Notes: a model not told the origin generated them from the sequence alone. 11,113 nucleotides of DNA from Desulfobacteraceae bacterium (GCA_030611815.1 JAUWPC010000088.1:1-11113), one strand, 5' to 3'; positions 1 through 7,191 are shown, counted from the first letter of the stretch. Numbers and translations: made by a program.

Positions 1-21
1 ATCTTCTCTGATTTGTTTCAT
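1..21 (-). CDS. Start of an unidentified protein gene, cut by the left edge
   Basis: Read on the minus strand, an AAGGAG ribosome binding site (complement of 28-33) lies six bases before an ATG (complement of 19-21). The frame stays open to the edge and gives only MKQIRED. The strong site with ideal spacing is the whole case for a gene. Seven residues are too few to name a product. The gene would be divergent from the zinc-ribbon gene at 326, so the spacer between them should hold promoters for both directions. A chance ATG after a purine-rich stretch is the alternative. Confidence 0.5.
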
Positions 22-109
22 GCTTTTCTCCTTGGGTAAATTTTCGGCCCACCATAACTGATCATCTATCCAGTGTCCATCCAGAAATTAGATAATATCA
101 CAATGCCCC

Positions 110-138
110 TTGATTCGAATCGGTTTCAGCAATAATAT
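110..138 (+). promoter_or_regulatory. Possible sigma70-type promoter overlapping a palindrome
   Basis: TTGATT (110-115) and TAATAT (133-138) are separated by 17 bases. Each matches four of six consensus positions. The palindrome GATTCGAATC (112-121) overlaps the -35 box, where a repressor could act. Transcription would start about 180 bases before the zinc-ribbon gene at 326, which is a long leader, so this may be chance. Confidence 0.3.
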
Positions 139-167
139 GGATGGGTCGGAAAAAGATGAACGTTGAA

Positions 168-182
168 CTCGCCAGAGGCGAG
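168..182. repeat. Perfect 6-bp hairpin with triloop
   Basis: CTCGCC (168-173) and GGCGAG (177-182) pair perfectly around the loop AGA. No T-run follows on either strand, so an intrinsic terminator is unlikely. It may be a transcript leader structure or part of a dispersed repeat. Confidence 0.5.
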
Positions 183-262
183 CAAGCATTTGTCCGTCTC
201 CGGCGGATCGAACGTCCAGGTAAGCGAAGACTCCGACATCGAATGAAAAAACAAACATCAAC

Positions 263-295
263 TTTAGGCACTTCAAACTTTAGGCATTTTAGGCA
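263..295 (+). repeat. Three direct copies of TTTAGGCA
   Basis: The octamer TTTAGGCA occurs at 263-270, 279-286 and 288-295, 16 and 9 bases apart. The first and second copies share the longer word ACTTTAGGCA. The array ends about 30 bases before the start codon of the zinc-ribbon gene. It may be a degenerate tandem repeat or a set of binding sites; the uneven spacing, not a multiple of one helical turn, favours the former. Confidence 0.55.
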
Positions 296-325
296 CTTTT
301 TCGCTTTATCCGGGTTAGGGTAACC

Positions 326-646
326 ATGTGTTTTTTCATTGCCGGAATCCAGCCAAAGACCGTGACCCTGGAAAAGCATCCAAGGATGTGCCAGGCGTGT
401 GGGCTTTATCAGGCGCGCCTCAAACGGGTTGACCACTACCTATCCCTCTTCTTCCTGCCTATTTTCAGGGTCAAGAAAGGGGAGTCGTTCTTACAGTGTC
501 AGAGCTGCGGGAGCCTCGCAGATGAATCAGGAGATGTCTGGGAACATCGATCCAGGGATACAGGCCGCACATGTCCCTATTGCACCCAGCCTATAGAACC
601 AGAATTCCGCTTCTGCCCATCTTGCGGGAGAAGGTTGGAAAGGTGA
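326..646 (+). CDS. Small double zinc-ribbon protein
   Basis: A 106-residue, probably cytoplasmic protein of unknown role. Eight cysteines form four CxxC knuckles. C22/C25 with C58/C61 make a first ribbon, separated by a hydrophobic stretch (LSLFFLPIF, about 39-47). C83/C86 with C97/C100 make a compact second ribbon ending CPSCG, typical of short C-terminal bacterial zinc ribbons. The first half (hydrophobic FFIAGIQPKT start, CxxC, LFFLPIF, CxxCG) resembles the zinc_ribbon_15 type of domain from memory. The ATG at 326 follows a weak TTAGGG site (315-320). The stop (644-646) overlaps the GTG start of the MFS gene, so the two are probably translationally coupled. Such ribbons bind zinc for fold stability or for protein or nucleic-acid contacts; no catalytic residues are seen. 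The name is structural, not functional. Confidence 0.75.
   Translation: MCFFIAGIQPKTVTLEKHPRMCQACGLYQARLKRVDHYLSLFFLPIFRVKKGESFLQCQSCGSLADESGDVWEHRSRDTGRTCPYCTQPIEPEFRFCPSCGRRLER
626..634 (+). promoter_or_regulatory. Ribosome binding site that sets the MFS start
   Basis: GGGAGAAGG lies inside the last codons of the zinc-ribbon gene, eight bases before the GTG at 643. It supports GTG 643 over the in-frame upstream ATG at 571, which would add 24 polar residues lying wholly within the zinc-ribbon gene. Confidence 0.6.
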
Positions 647-1818
647 AAAGCGAAAATAGAAACGCCACTATCGACACCCTGTGGAACAGGCCCTTCGCCT
701 TTCTCAACCTCTGCTGCTTTCTCATCTTCACCAACCTGGGACTCCTCTACCTCTATCCTCTGGCACTTGATGCCATGGGAAGCGATAAGCACGCCACAGG
801 GTGGATTATGGGCATTTTTTCCATCGCTGCGGTCCTTTCCAGGCCTTTTTTCGGTAAATTGGCCATACGAAAAGGGGAATACCGGGTCATTTCCCTGGGG
901 CTGCTCTTGAGTCTTGCCGCATCTTTGAGCTACAACCTGATAACGGAACTTAGCCCTCTATTGCTATTTGTAAGGGTGGTTCACGGGGTCGGGTTTTCGG
1001 CCTTTATTGCCGGAAGTTTTTCTCTGCTTGCAAGAGAAGTTTCCCCCCTCAAAAGGGGATCGGCCTTCAGCATGGTTGGGGTGTCGATCATGGCCGCCAT
1101 TGCATTAGCCCCCTCCATTGGCGAGACCGTGATCAGGGAGTACGGTTTTCACGGCCTTTACATGGCTGCCGCACTATCTGTGATCTTGGCATGGGTTGCG
1201 CTGGTTATCGGTCTGAGACCTGCGACCCCCCTGGACCAGAAAGGACATCACACTGTCGTAAGATATCTCCCGCTCCTCAAAGACCGCCCCTTCCTCTTTC
1301 TCTTATGTTCCACACTGATCTTCGCTCACTCGCAGGCCATTGTTGCAAATTTCTTAGCCCTCATTGCCGCCCAAAATGATGCCTCCAGTGGCCGCTTCTT
1401 TTTTGTCTCATATTTCACAGCCATAATCATTCTCATCTGTGTCGGAAGAGTCATTGACCGTTATGGAAAACTCCTTTTACTCTGTATGGCGTATCCGTTT
1501 CTTTCACTGGGCATCATACTCATCCCCAACACGGTCCAGTCCCTCCTCTTCCCCATTACGGCCATACTGTTCGGGACCGGCATGGGAGTTCTCTTTGCCA
1601 CCCACAATGCCTTGGCCGCTTCCCATGGATCAATGAAGGAAAAACCGGCAGTCATGTCCATCTTTACGGCGGTATATGATACGGGTTTTATCACCGGCGC
1701 AGTCGTTTCGGGGTGGTTGGCCAGTCATATTGGGCTGGATATGCTCTTCATCTCTTCAGGTTTTTTTGCCTTCCTGGGGCTAATAGTGGCAATGTTTTCA
1801 CATATCAAAGAGAAATAG
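643..1818 (+). CDS. MFS transporter, 12 membrane helices
   Basis: From GTG 643 the protein has 391 residues, the usual size of a 12-helix major facilitator permease in the inner membrane. A short polar N-terminus is followed by hydrophobic helices throughout. The loop between helices 2 and 3 carries a motif-A variant around residues 67-82 (SRPFFGKLAIRKGEYR). Helix 4 has RVVHGVGFSAF near residue 111, like the RxxxGxg motif B of drug/H+ antiporters. A second motif-A echo, GRVIDRYGK, lies near residue 248 at the start of the C-terminal half. This supports a proton-coupled exporter of the multidrug or sugar-efflux type; the substrate cannot be read. The GTGA overlap with the zinc-ribbon gene implies co-transcription. 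The next gene is 197 bases away with its own promoter candidate, so the unit probably ends here, though no clear terminator is visible. Confidence 0.85.
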   Translation: MKSENRNATIDTLWNRPFAFLNLCCFLIFTNLGLLYLYPLALDAMGSDKHATGWIMGIFSIAAVLSRPFFGKLAIRKGEYRVISLGLLLSLAASLSYNLITELSPLLLFVRVVHGVGFSAFIAGSFSLLAREVSPLKRGSAFSMVGVSIMAAIALAPSIGETVIREYGFHGLYMAAALSVILAWVALVIGLRPATPLDQKGHHTVVRYLPLLKDRPFLFLLCSTLIFAHSQAIVANFLALIAAQNDASSGRFFFVSYFTAIIILICVGRVIDRYGKLLLLCMAYPFLSLGIILIPNTVQSLLFPITAILFGTGMGVLFATHNALAASHGSMKEKPAVMSIFTAVYDTGFITGAVVSGWLASHIGLDMLFISSGFFAFLGLIVAMFSHIKEK

Positions 1819-1820
1819 CT

Positions 1821-1862
1821 ATACTGGATGCTTGATACTGGATACTCGATGCTTGATAGCTG
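1821..1862 (+). repeat. Degenerate heptamer tandem array
   Basis: Six consecutive 7-base units begin two bases after the MFS stop codon: ATACTGG, ATGCTTG, ATACTGG, ATACTCG, ATGCTTG, ATAGCTG. The consensus is close to ATRCTKG. The longer word GATGCTTGATA recurs at 1827-1837 and 1848-1858. It is noncoding, with no protein frame carried through. Confidence 0.75.
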
Positions 1863-1905
1863 AAGTTCTAATATCCTGATTTAATCTGCTTTTTTTTCAA
1901 CTCAA

Positions 1906-1921
1906 TCCCGCCGCGGCGGGA
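1906..1921. repeat. TCCCGC/GCGGGA palindromic hairpin, copy 1
   Basis: TCCCGC (1906-1911), loop CGCG, GCGGGA (1916-1921). The core CCCGCCGCGGCGGG is a perfect 14-base palindrome. Related hairpins occur in two other spacers (8104-8119 and 10958-10972), each preceded by AT and followed by C. An eight-T run (1890-1897) lies on the upstream side, so a terminator reading rightward is not supported; reading leftward, the A-run in the transcript would not help either. Confidence 0.7.
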
Positions 1922-1945
1922 CTCAACTATCTGACAGTCTCTGCA

Positions 1946-1974
1946 TTGACACAAAGCCCTCATTTTATTAGTGT
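1946..1974 (+). promoter_or_regulatory. Candidate promoter of the RND efflux operon
   Basis: A perfect -35 box TTGACA (1946-1951) is followed after 17 bases by TAGTGT (1969-1974), which matches three of six -10 positions including the first TA and last T. Transcription would start near 1981 and leave a leader of about 35 bases containing the GGAG ribosome binding site (2005-2008) of the adaptor gene. Confidence 0.45.
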
Positions 1975-2015
1975 GCCTCATTGCATTTAGAGAATGATAA
2001 TATTGGAGAATACCT

Positions 2016-3383
2016 ATGAGTTCTTCGAAAAAATTCAGAAAGCTCCTGATCTTCCCGGCCATTGCCCTGGGCGTGGCCATATTCATTCTGCTGGTAAGGT
2101 CAAACCATAAACCAAAACGTGCACAGATCTCGGAACAGCCTCGCGCTGTCAGGGTCATACCAGCCCCCCTTGTTTCTGTGGTGCCGAGGGCCATTGGTTA
2201 CGGCAAGGTCCAGCCAGGCCAGGTATGGGAGGCCGTTGCTGAAGTGGGCGGCACAATCGTTGAAATCCACCCAGATCTGAAGAGAGGCTCCCTTCTCGCA
2301 AAAGGGGACATTCTCTTGCGCATCGACCCCTCATCTTACGACCTTGCACAATCTCGAGGCGAGGCCGATGTAAAAGAACTGCAGGCCCAGTTCAGAGAGC
2401 TTGAGCAAAAAGAGAAAAACATAAGCCGTTCATTGAAAGTGGAGAAAAGCTCGCTTGCACTGAGCAAAAAGGAGCTTGATAGAAGGCACAAGCTGGCCAA
2501 GACAAAGATCATTTCGAGATCGGAGGTCGATCAGGAAGAGAAACGATTCCTTGCCCAGCAGGCAAAGGTGCAGGATCTTCAAAATACCTTCGACCGTATC
2601 CCTGCGCAAAAACAGGCACTCTCTGCAAAAATTTCCTCTGCCAGGTCACGGGTTGAAGACACTCGTCTGGACTTAGGAAAAACGATAATCAGGGCTCCCT
2701 TTAACTGCCGCATCAGTGAGGTAAACGTGGAACTGGCCCAATATGCTCAGCCCGGCAAGGTCTTAGCCGAGGCCTACGACATAGGGTCTTCGGAGATCCT
2801 TGTTCAGATGCCGCTTTCCGCTATGAAACCCCTCTTTGAACAGGGCAAAGGGGAACCTCTGGCCACCGAAATTGAAACAGAAATGCTCAGGAAGGCCCTC
2901 GGACTAAGCGCGGTTGTCCGCCTAAATGTGGGGGGAGAAACCATTGAGTGGAAGGGGCGCTTTTCGCGCCCCAGCGAAGCCTTAGACCCCCAGACCGGAA
3001 CCGTGGGCATGTACGTCGTCGTTGATGACACATACAAACAGGCCAGGATCGGGGTAAGACCACCTTTAGTAAAAAATATGTACTGTGAGGTGGAGCTGAG
3101 GGGCAGGCCCATGCCGAAAAGCGTGGTCATCCCCCGCTCCGCCCTGCACCAGGGAATAGTGTACATTGTTGGCCCTCAAAACCGTTTAGAGAGGCGGAGT
3201 GTCACTGTGGACTACTCACAGGGTGAGCTGGTATCACTAAAAAAAGGAATAACTCCCGGCGAAAAAGTCATTGTAACTGATATAATCCCGGCCATAGGAG
3301 GGATGCTGCTCACCCCACAGACCGACAACAATCTCCTTAAGTCCCTTATTGCCCTTGCGACCGGGGAGGCACCGGTAAAATGA
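2016..3383 (+). CDS. RND efflux periplasmic adaptor (HlyD/AcrA-type)
   Basis: A 455-residue membrane-fusion protein that links an inner-membrane RND pump to an outer-membrane channel. Residues 9-27 form one hydrophobic anchor after a lysine-rich start; there is no lipobox cysteine, so it is probably an uncleaved anchor rather than a lipoprotein. The first lipoyl half lies at about 62-100 (ending LLRIDPSSYDLA), then a long charged helical hairpin (about 103-210), the second lipoyl half (about 212-240, TIIRAPFNCRISEV), a beta-barrel (about 248-350) and a membrane-proximal domain with VIPRSAL at 361-367. The hairpin is long enough to reach a TolC-like partner. The ATG at 2016 has GGAG seven bases upstream. 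Its stop overlaps the permease start (ATGA, 3380-3383), so the two are coupled. The substrate cannot be read from the sequence. Confidence 0.9.
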   Translation: MSSSKKFRKLLIFPAIALGVAIFILLVRSNHKPKRAQISEQPRAVRVIPAPLVSVVPRAIGYGKVQPGQVWEAVAEVGGTIVEIHPDLKRGSLLAKGDILLRIDPSSYDLAQSRGEADVKELQAQFRELEQKEKNISRSLKVEKSSLALSKKELDRRHKLAKTKIISRSEVDQEEKRFLAQQAKVQDLQNTFDRIPAQKQALSAKISSARSRVEDTRLDLGKTIIRAPFNCRISEVNVELAQYAQPGKVLAEAYDIGSSEILVQMPLSAMKPLFEQGKGEPLATEIETEMLRKALGLSAVVRLNVGGETIEWKGRFSRPSEALDPQTGTVGMYVVVDDTYKQARIGVRPPLVKNMYCEVELRGRPMPKSVVIPRSALHQGIVYIVGPQNRLERRSVTVDYSQGELVSLKKGITPGEKVIVTDIIPAIGGMLLTPQTDNNLLKSLIALATGEAPVK

Positions 3384-6300
3384 AAAGCAAGGTCTCCTTG
3401 ATTCATTACTTTGCGTCCCACCCCACTGCCGCCAACCTCCTTATGATTATCTTTCTCTTCTTAGGGCTTCTCACCATTAGAGACCTTCGCAGAGAAACCT
3501 TTCCGGACTTTGCTCCCACTGAAGTCGAAATCACAGCAGAATACCCCGGCGCAACAGCAGAAAATGTAGAAAATGCTGTGTGCCAGCGGATAGAGGAGGC
3601 ATTGGACGATGTCACCGATATCTACGAGATCCGGAGCGAGGCCCGTGAAAACCAGGGGCGGATAGTGGTGGAGATGCGGGACGGGGGCGACATGCTCCAG
3701 TTCTTAACTGACGTCAAAACCGCTGTTGAGGCCATTGATGATTTTCCGGACAAGATGGAAAAACCGGTGGTCAAACAACTTGGCAAAACTGACTTGGTGG
3801 TATCCGTGGCCATAACAGGGCCCATGTCGGTACCACACTTGAAGGCATTTTGCGAACAGGTCAAGGATCGTATGCTTCGCACCGAGCTGATCTCACAGGT
3901 CAAGGTCCTCGGGTTCTCTGACCATCAAATCAGGATAGAGATTCCGGCCATCACACTGATGCAGTTGGGTCTGAGTGTCTCCCACGTGGCTGACACGATC
4001 GCCCGGCAGAGTGTGGACCTCCCTTCAGGGATTGTTGAAACCAAAGACGCCGACCTGCTCATCAGATTCGCCGATGAACGCCGGTCAGTGCCGGAATTCG
4101 AAGACCTGATCGTTGTCTCCGGAGACACAGGCGCTGAAATCCGTCTCGGTGACATCGCTAAGATCACGGATCGTTTTGAACTTGATGAAGAGAAGATCCT
4201 CTTCAACGGCAAACGCGCCGGTATGCTGCAAATCTCTAAGACCAAGACCGAAGACGCCCTCAGAATCATGGACGCGGTGAAGACCTTTCTTGAACGGGAA
4301 CGAAAAATGGCGCCGCCGGGGGTCAGCTTTATTATCACGCAAAACATCTCTGAGGTCGTGCGGGACCGGTTGAATATGTTAGCGATCAACGGCATCCAGG
4401 GGCTGGCGCTTGTATTCCTGACCATGTGGCTCTTCTTCTCCTTCCGTTTTTCGTTCTGGGTTGTCATGGGTCTGCCGATCTCTTTTTTAGGCACAATTTT
4501 TTTCATGGAAATGATAGATTTTTCCCTCAATTTATTCACAATGGTGGGCCTTCTCATGGCAGTCGGGCTCCTTATGGACGATGCCATCGTCATTTCCGAA
4601 AATGTGGCTACACAGCTCAAGAGAGGAAAAACCCCTCTTGCCGCGGTGGTTGACGGGGTGACCGAGGTGAGAGCAGGGGTTATCTCCTCTTATCTGACCA
4701 CGCTTTTCATTTTCGGCTCTCTGGCCGTCTTCATAGAAGGTGACATAGGTAAGGTGATGTGGGTTATGCCGGTGGTCCTCATCCTGACCCTGAGCGTCAG
4801 TCTTGTTGAGGCGTTCTGTATCCTTCCCAACCACCTGGCCCATTCCCTGAAAGGGATCGATACAGGTGCGCCTACCAGATTTCGACAACGCTTTGAGGCC
4901 TTTATTGAGTGGGTTCGGGAGAAAATCTTAGGCCTGATTGTGGACTGGGCAGTATCGTGGCGCTACCTCTTTGTCGGTTTGGTCCTGAGCATCTTTCTCA
5001 TATCCGTGGGCATGTTGGCCGGGGGATTTCTGAAGATGCGGGCCTTTCCAGACATTGATGGCGACGTGGTTCAGGCCCGCATACTCCTTCCCCAGGGCAC
5101 TCCCCTCTCCCGCACCGAGATGGTAGTAGAGAGGGTCGTCAAGGCATTGAAAAAGATTGATGCAGATCTTACCCCGCTGCAGCCAGGAAAAAAGCCTTTA
5201 GTGGAAAACGTCAATGTCCAATTCAACTATAATGTTGACTCCTTTGAATTCGGCCCCCATGTTGCCACAGTGTCGGCTGACCTTTTGGGCGCAGAAAAAC
5301 GCAACGCACGCATAGATGACGTGGTTACCCGCTGGCGTAAGGAAGTCGGAAACGTCCCGGATGTCATCAACATAACCTACAAAGAACCGGTAATCGGCCC
5401 TGGAGGACTTGCCATCGACATCCGCCTCAAAGGTGACGACCTCGACCGGTTAAAACAGGCATCATTAGAATTAATGAGCTGGCTCAACTCCTATGAAGGT
5501 GTCTTAGACCTGAACGATGATCTTCGTCCCGGCAAACCCGAAATACGTGTCACACTCAAGAGCGGAGCAATGACTTTGGGCGTAGATGCGGCCACCATAG
5601 CTAATCAACTTCGCTCGGCCTTCCATGGGCAAAAGGCTGGAGATATTCAGGTGGGGTCGGAATCATATGAGGTGGACGTGCGCCTTGCCCCTTTGGACCA
5701 AAACAGTCTGGGTGATCTCGAAGGTTTCCATATCACCTCCAAATCGGGAAAAGAGATCCCCATGGGATCGGTGGCCACCTTAGAGGAGGGACGCGGATAT
5801 GGCCGCATCCTGCGAATCGATTCTGTCCGCACTGTTACCATCCAGGGAGACGTGGACACACTGATCACCAACGCCGCTGAAATCATAGAGGAGACAAAAA
5901 CACTCTTTTTGCCGGAACTCCGGAAGCGCTATCCGGACATAGACTTCACGTTGGAGGGGCAGGCCAAAGAAAGCGGGAAAACCGGGCGCTCCATGGGCAA
6001 GGCCCTGCTGGTGGGTATGTTCGCGGTCTTTGTTCTCCTCAGCTTTCAGTTTAAGAGCTATGTAGAGCCATTGGTGGTCATTGCAGCCATACCATTGGCA
6101 TTTATCGGCGTTATCTGGGGCCACATCCTCATGGGTCTGGAACTCTCCATGCCAAGCATCATGGGGTTTGTTTCTTTGGCAGGAGTGGTGGTCAATGACT
6201 CCATCCTCCTTATAGAGTTCATCAAGCTGAGGCTTAAAGAGGGAAAGAATATCTCTGAAGCGGCCCAAACAGCCAGCAGACAGCGCTTCCGGGCCGTACT

Positions 6301-6496
6301 CCTGACCTCGTTGACCACCATAATGGGACTTCTGCCTCTCTTAGCCGAGCGCAGTCTCCAGGCCCAGATACTTATCCCCATGGCGACAAGCTTAGTATTC
6401 GGGCTCCTCGCCTCTACTGTCATGGTCCTTGTGGTCATCCCTGCCCTCTACACTATTCTCGGTGATTTTGGCCTCACGTCTGCCACCACTAAGTAA
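3380..6496 (+). CDS. RND efflux permease (AcrB/MMPL superfamily)
   Basis: A 1038-residue inner-membrane pump, normal length for an AcrB-type RND permease: helix 1 (about 13-31), large periplasmic loop (32-325), helices 2-6 (about 328-475), helix 7 (about 520-541), second loop (542-862) and helices 8-12 (about 863-1016). Proton-relay residues are recognisable: Asp390-Asp391 in helix 4 (GLLMDDAIVISENV), and Arg959 and Thr966 before and in helix 11, aligned by eye with AcrB R971 and T978. The AcrB Lys940 position in helix 10 is Asn929 here, within GVVVNDSILL; this N-D variant is seen in other RND permeases. No heavy-metal signature is evident, so hydrophobic or amphiphilic export is the likely role. 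It overlaps the adaptor gene by four bases. No TolC-like gene follows, so the channel must be encoded elsewhere. Confidence 0.92.
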   Translation: MKSKVSLIHYFASHPTAANLLMIIFLFLGLLTIRDLRRETFPDFAPTEVEITAEYPGATAENVENAVCQRIEEALDDVTDIYEIRSEARENQGRIVVEMRDGGDMLQFLTDVKTAVEAIDDFPDKMEKPVVKQLGKTDLVVSVAITGPMSVPHLKAFCEQVKDRMLRTELISQVKVLGFSDHQIRIEIPAITLMQLGLSVSHVADTIARQSVDLPSGIVETKDADLLIRFADERRSVPEFEDLIVVSGDTGAEIRLGDIAKITDRFELDEEKILFNGKRAGMLQISKTKTEDALRIMDAVKTFLERERKMAPPGVSFIITQNISEVVRDRLNMLAINGIQGLALVFLTMWLFFSFRFSFWVVMGLPISFLGTIFFMEMIDFSLNLFTMVGLLMAVGLLMDDAIVISENVATQLKRGKTPLAAVVDGVTEVRAGVISSYLTTLFIFGSLAVFIEGDIGKVMWVMPVVLILTLSVSLVEAFCILPNHLAHSLKGIDTGAPTRFRQRFEAFIEWVREKILGLIVDWAVSWRYLFVGLVLSIFLISVGMLAGGFLKMRAFPDIDGDVVQARILLPQGTPLSRTEMVVERVVKALKKIDADLTPLQPGKKPLVENVNVQFNYNVDSFEFGPHVATVSADLLGAEKRNARIDDVVTRWRKEVGNVPDVINITYKEPVIGPGGLAIDIRLKGDDLDRLKQASLELMSWLNSYEGVLDLNDDLRPGKPEIRVTLKSGAMTLGVDAATIANQLRSAFHGQKAGDIQVGSESYEVDVRLAPLDQNSLGDLEGFHITSKSGKEIPMGSVATLEEGRGYGRILRIDSVRTVTIQGDVDTLITNAAEIIEETKTLFLPELRKRYPDIDFTLEGQAKESGKTGRSMGKALLVGMFAVFVLLSFQFKSYVEPLVVIAAIPLAFIGVIWGHILMGLELSMPSIMGFVSLAGVVVNDSILLIEFIKLRLKEGKNISEAAQTASRQRFRAVLLTSLTTIMGLLPLLAERSLQAQILIPMATSLVFGLLASTVMVLVVIPALYTILGDFGLTSATTK

Positions 6497-6536
6497 TGCC
6501 TGACGGGATGAACCCCGGACAGTATTGTGACGATTA

Positions 6537-6578
6537 TTAAACGATCGATTTAACCGACTGAGTAAAGAGACTGACTAA
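6537..6578. repeat. Small palindrome and 13-base-spaced direct repeat upstream of the flavoprotein gene
   Basis: TTAAA (6537-6541) and TTTAA (6549-6553) flank a CGATCG core, forming an AT-rich dyad. Just downstream GACTGAGTAA (6556-6565) and GACTGACTAA (6569-6578) form a direct repeat with a 13-base period. The arrangement could be an operator, but no well-spaced promoter boxes are visible in 6497-6613. Confidence 0.35.
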
Positions 6579-6613
6579 CGAGCAAACAGACAACAAAATT
6601 AGGAGGTAGAAAC

Positions 6614-7189
6614 GTGAACAATGAAACAAAAAAGAAGGTTCTTGTACTGCTGGGAAGTCCCCGGAAAAAAGGAAACAGCACCATTCTGGCTCAGGAAATA
6701 GCCAAGGGCGCCGAATCAGTCGGAGCCGTCGTTGAAACTCTGTACATAAACGGTATGGATATCAAGGCGTGCCAGGGGTGCTGGACCTGCCAGGAGGAAG
6801 GGAGCAAGGGCTGCCCTATTGACGATGACATGCAGACTATCTATCACAAGCTGATCGAAGCGGACTCTTGGGTCATTGCCAGCCCGGTTCACTGGTTTAA
6901 CATGTCAACCCAGACCAAGCTGTGGCTGGACCGTTGTTTTGCCCTGAAACAATATGGAGAGAATCCTTTTCAAAAAAAAATCGGTATTGCCATGACCTTT
7001 GGCGACACCGACCCGTTCACCTCGGGCTGTATAAATGCCATACGATCCTTCCAGGACAGCTTCAGATATGTTGGGGCGAAGATTGCCGGAATAGTATATG
7101 GCAGTGCTTTGAACGCTGGAGATATCAGCCGGAACACTGACCTCTTGAAAACAGCAAAGGAACTGGGAAAGAAGCTGGGGAAATACTGA
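6614..7189 (+). CDS. Flavodoxin-fold NAD(P)H/FMN oxidoreductase with four-cysteine motif
   Basis: A 191-residue soluble protein of the NADPH-dependent FMN reductase / iron-sulfur flavoprotein family. The FMN phosphate loop is GSPRKKGNST (14-23), after a beta strand VLVLL. A compact cysteine cluster follows: C53, C56, C59 and C67, spaced CX2CX2CX7C, then the family's DDDM (70-73). PVHWFNMS (91-98) and TFGD (128-131) are the expected FMN-isoalloxazine loops. The spacing fits the compact motif that binds a 4Fe-4S cluster in Isf-type flavoproteins of anaerobes, so electron transfer between ferredoxin-like carriers and flavin is plausible; many relatives keep cysteines without a proven cluster. 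GTG 6614 is set by an excellent AGGAGGT (6601-6607). The amidohydrolase gene starts two bases after the stop, so the pair is probably one transcript. Confidence 0.82.
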   Translation: MNNETKKKVLVLLGSPRKKGNSTILAQEIAKGAESVGAVVETLYINGMDIKACQGCWTCQEEGSKGCPIDDDMQTIYHKLIEADSWVIASPVHWFNMSTQTKLWLDRCFALKQYGENPFQKKIGIAMTFGDTDPFTSGCINAIRSFQDSFRYVGAKIAGIVYGSALNAGDISRNTDLLKTAKELGKKLGKY

Positions 7190-7191
7190 TA

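Larger units (their letters stand above)
22..325. other. Divergent intergenic spacer with repeats and a possible promoter
   Basis: These 304 bases hold no convincing gene. Short open frames on both strands (for example 141-323 plus, 98-436 minus) encode low-complexity, Arg/Ser/Phe-rich peptides without good ribosome binding sites. What can be seen: a 10-base palindrome GATTCGAATC (112-121), a promoter-like pair at 110-138, a perfect hairpin at 168-182, loosely similar words around 159-167, 209-217 and 234-245 (GAACGTT, CGAACGTCC, CGACATCGAA), and three copies of TTTAGGCA at 263-295. The look is of degenerate repeat DNA between two divergent transcription units. Confidence 0.6.

Noticed and set aside
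98..436. Minus-strand open frame of 112 codons, and the overlapping 60-codon plus-strand frame at 141-323
   Set aside because: Arg/Ser/Pro- and Phe-rich low-complexity translations, no good ribosome binding site, and overlap with the better supported zinc-ribbon gene. The DNA looks like degenerate repeat sequence.
571..642. Upstream ATG start for the MFS transporter
   Set aside because: The extra 24 residues lie fully within the zinc-ribbon gene and carry no membrane segment. GTG 643 has a well-placed ribosome binding site and gives a GTGA junction.
1821..1862. Heptamer array considered as a CRISPR
   Set aside because: Units are 7 bases with no spacers, and no cas gene is present.
1961..1974. 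TTAGTGTG at the efflux promoter as a further copy of the TAGTGTC terminal repeat
   Set aside because: Only six bases match, and neither the GAA extension nor a partner inverted end is present.
3925..4620. 231-codon minus-strand open frame inside the RND permease gene
   Set aside because: Antisense shadow: Ser/Arg/Ile-rich translation, no family motif, opposite to a strongly conserved gene in full coding register.
6513..6523. CGGG...CCCG dyad after the RND permease as a terminator
   Set aside because: Only a four-base stem and no following T-run.
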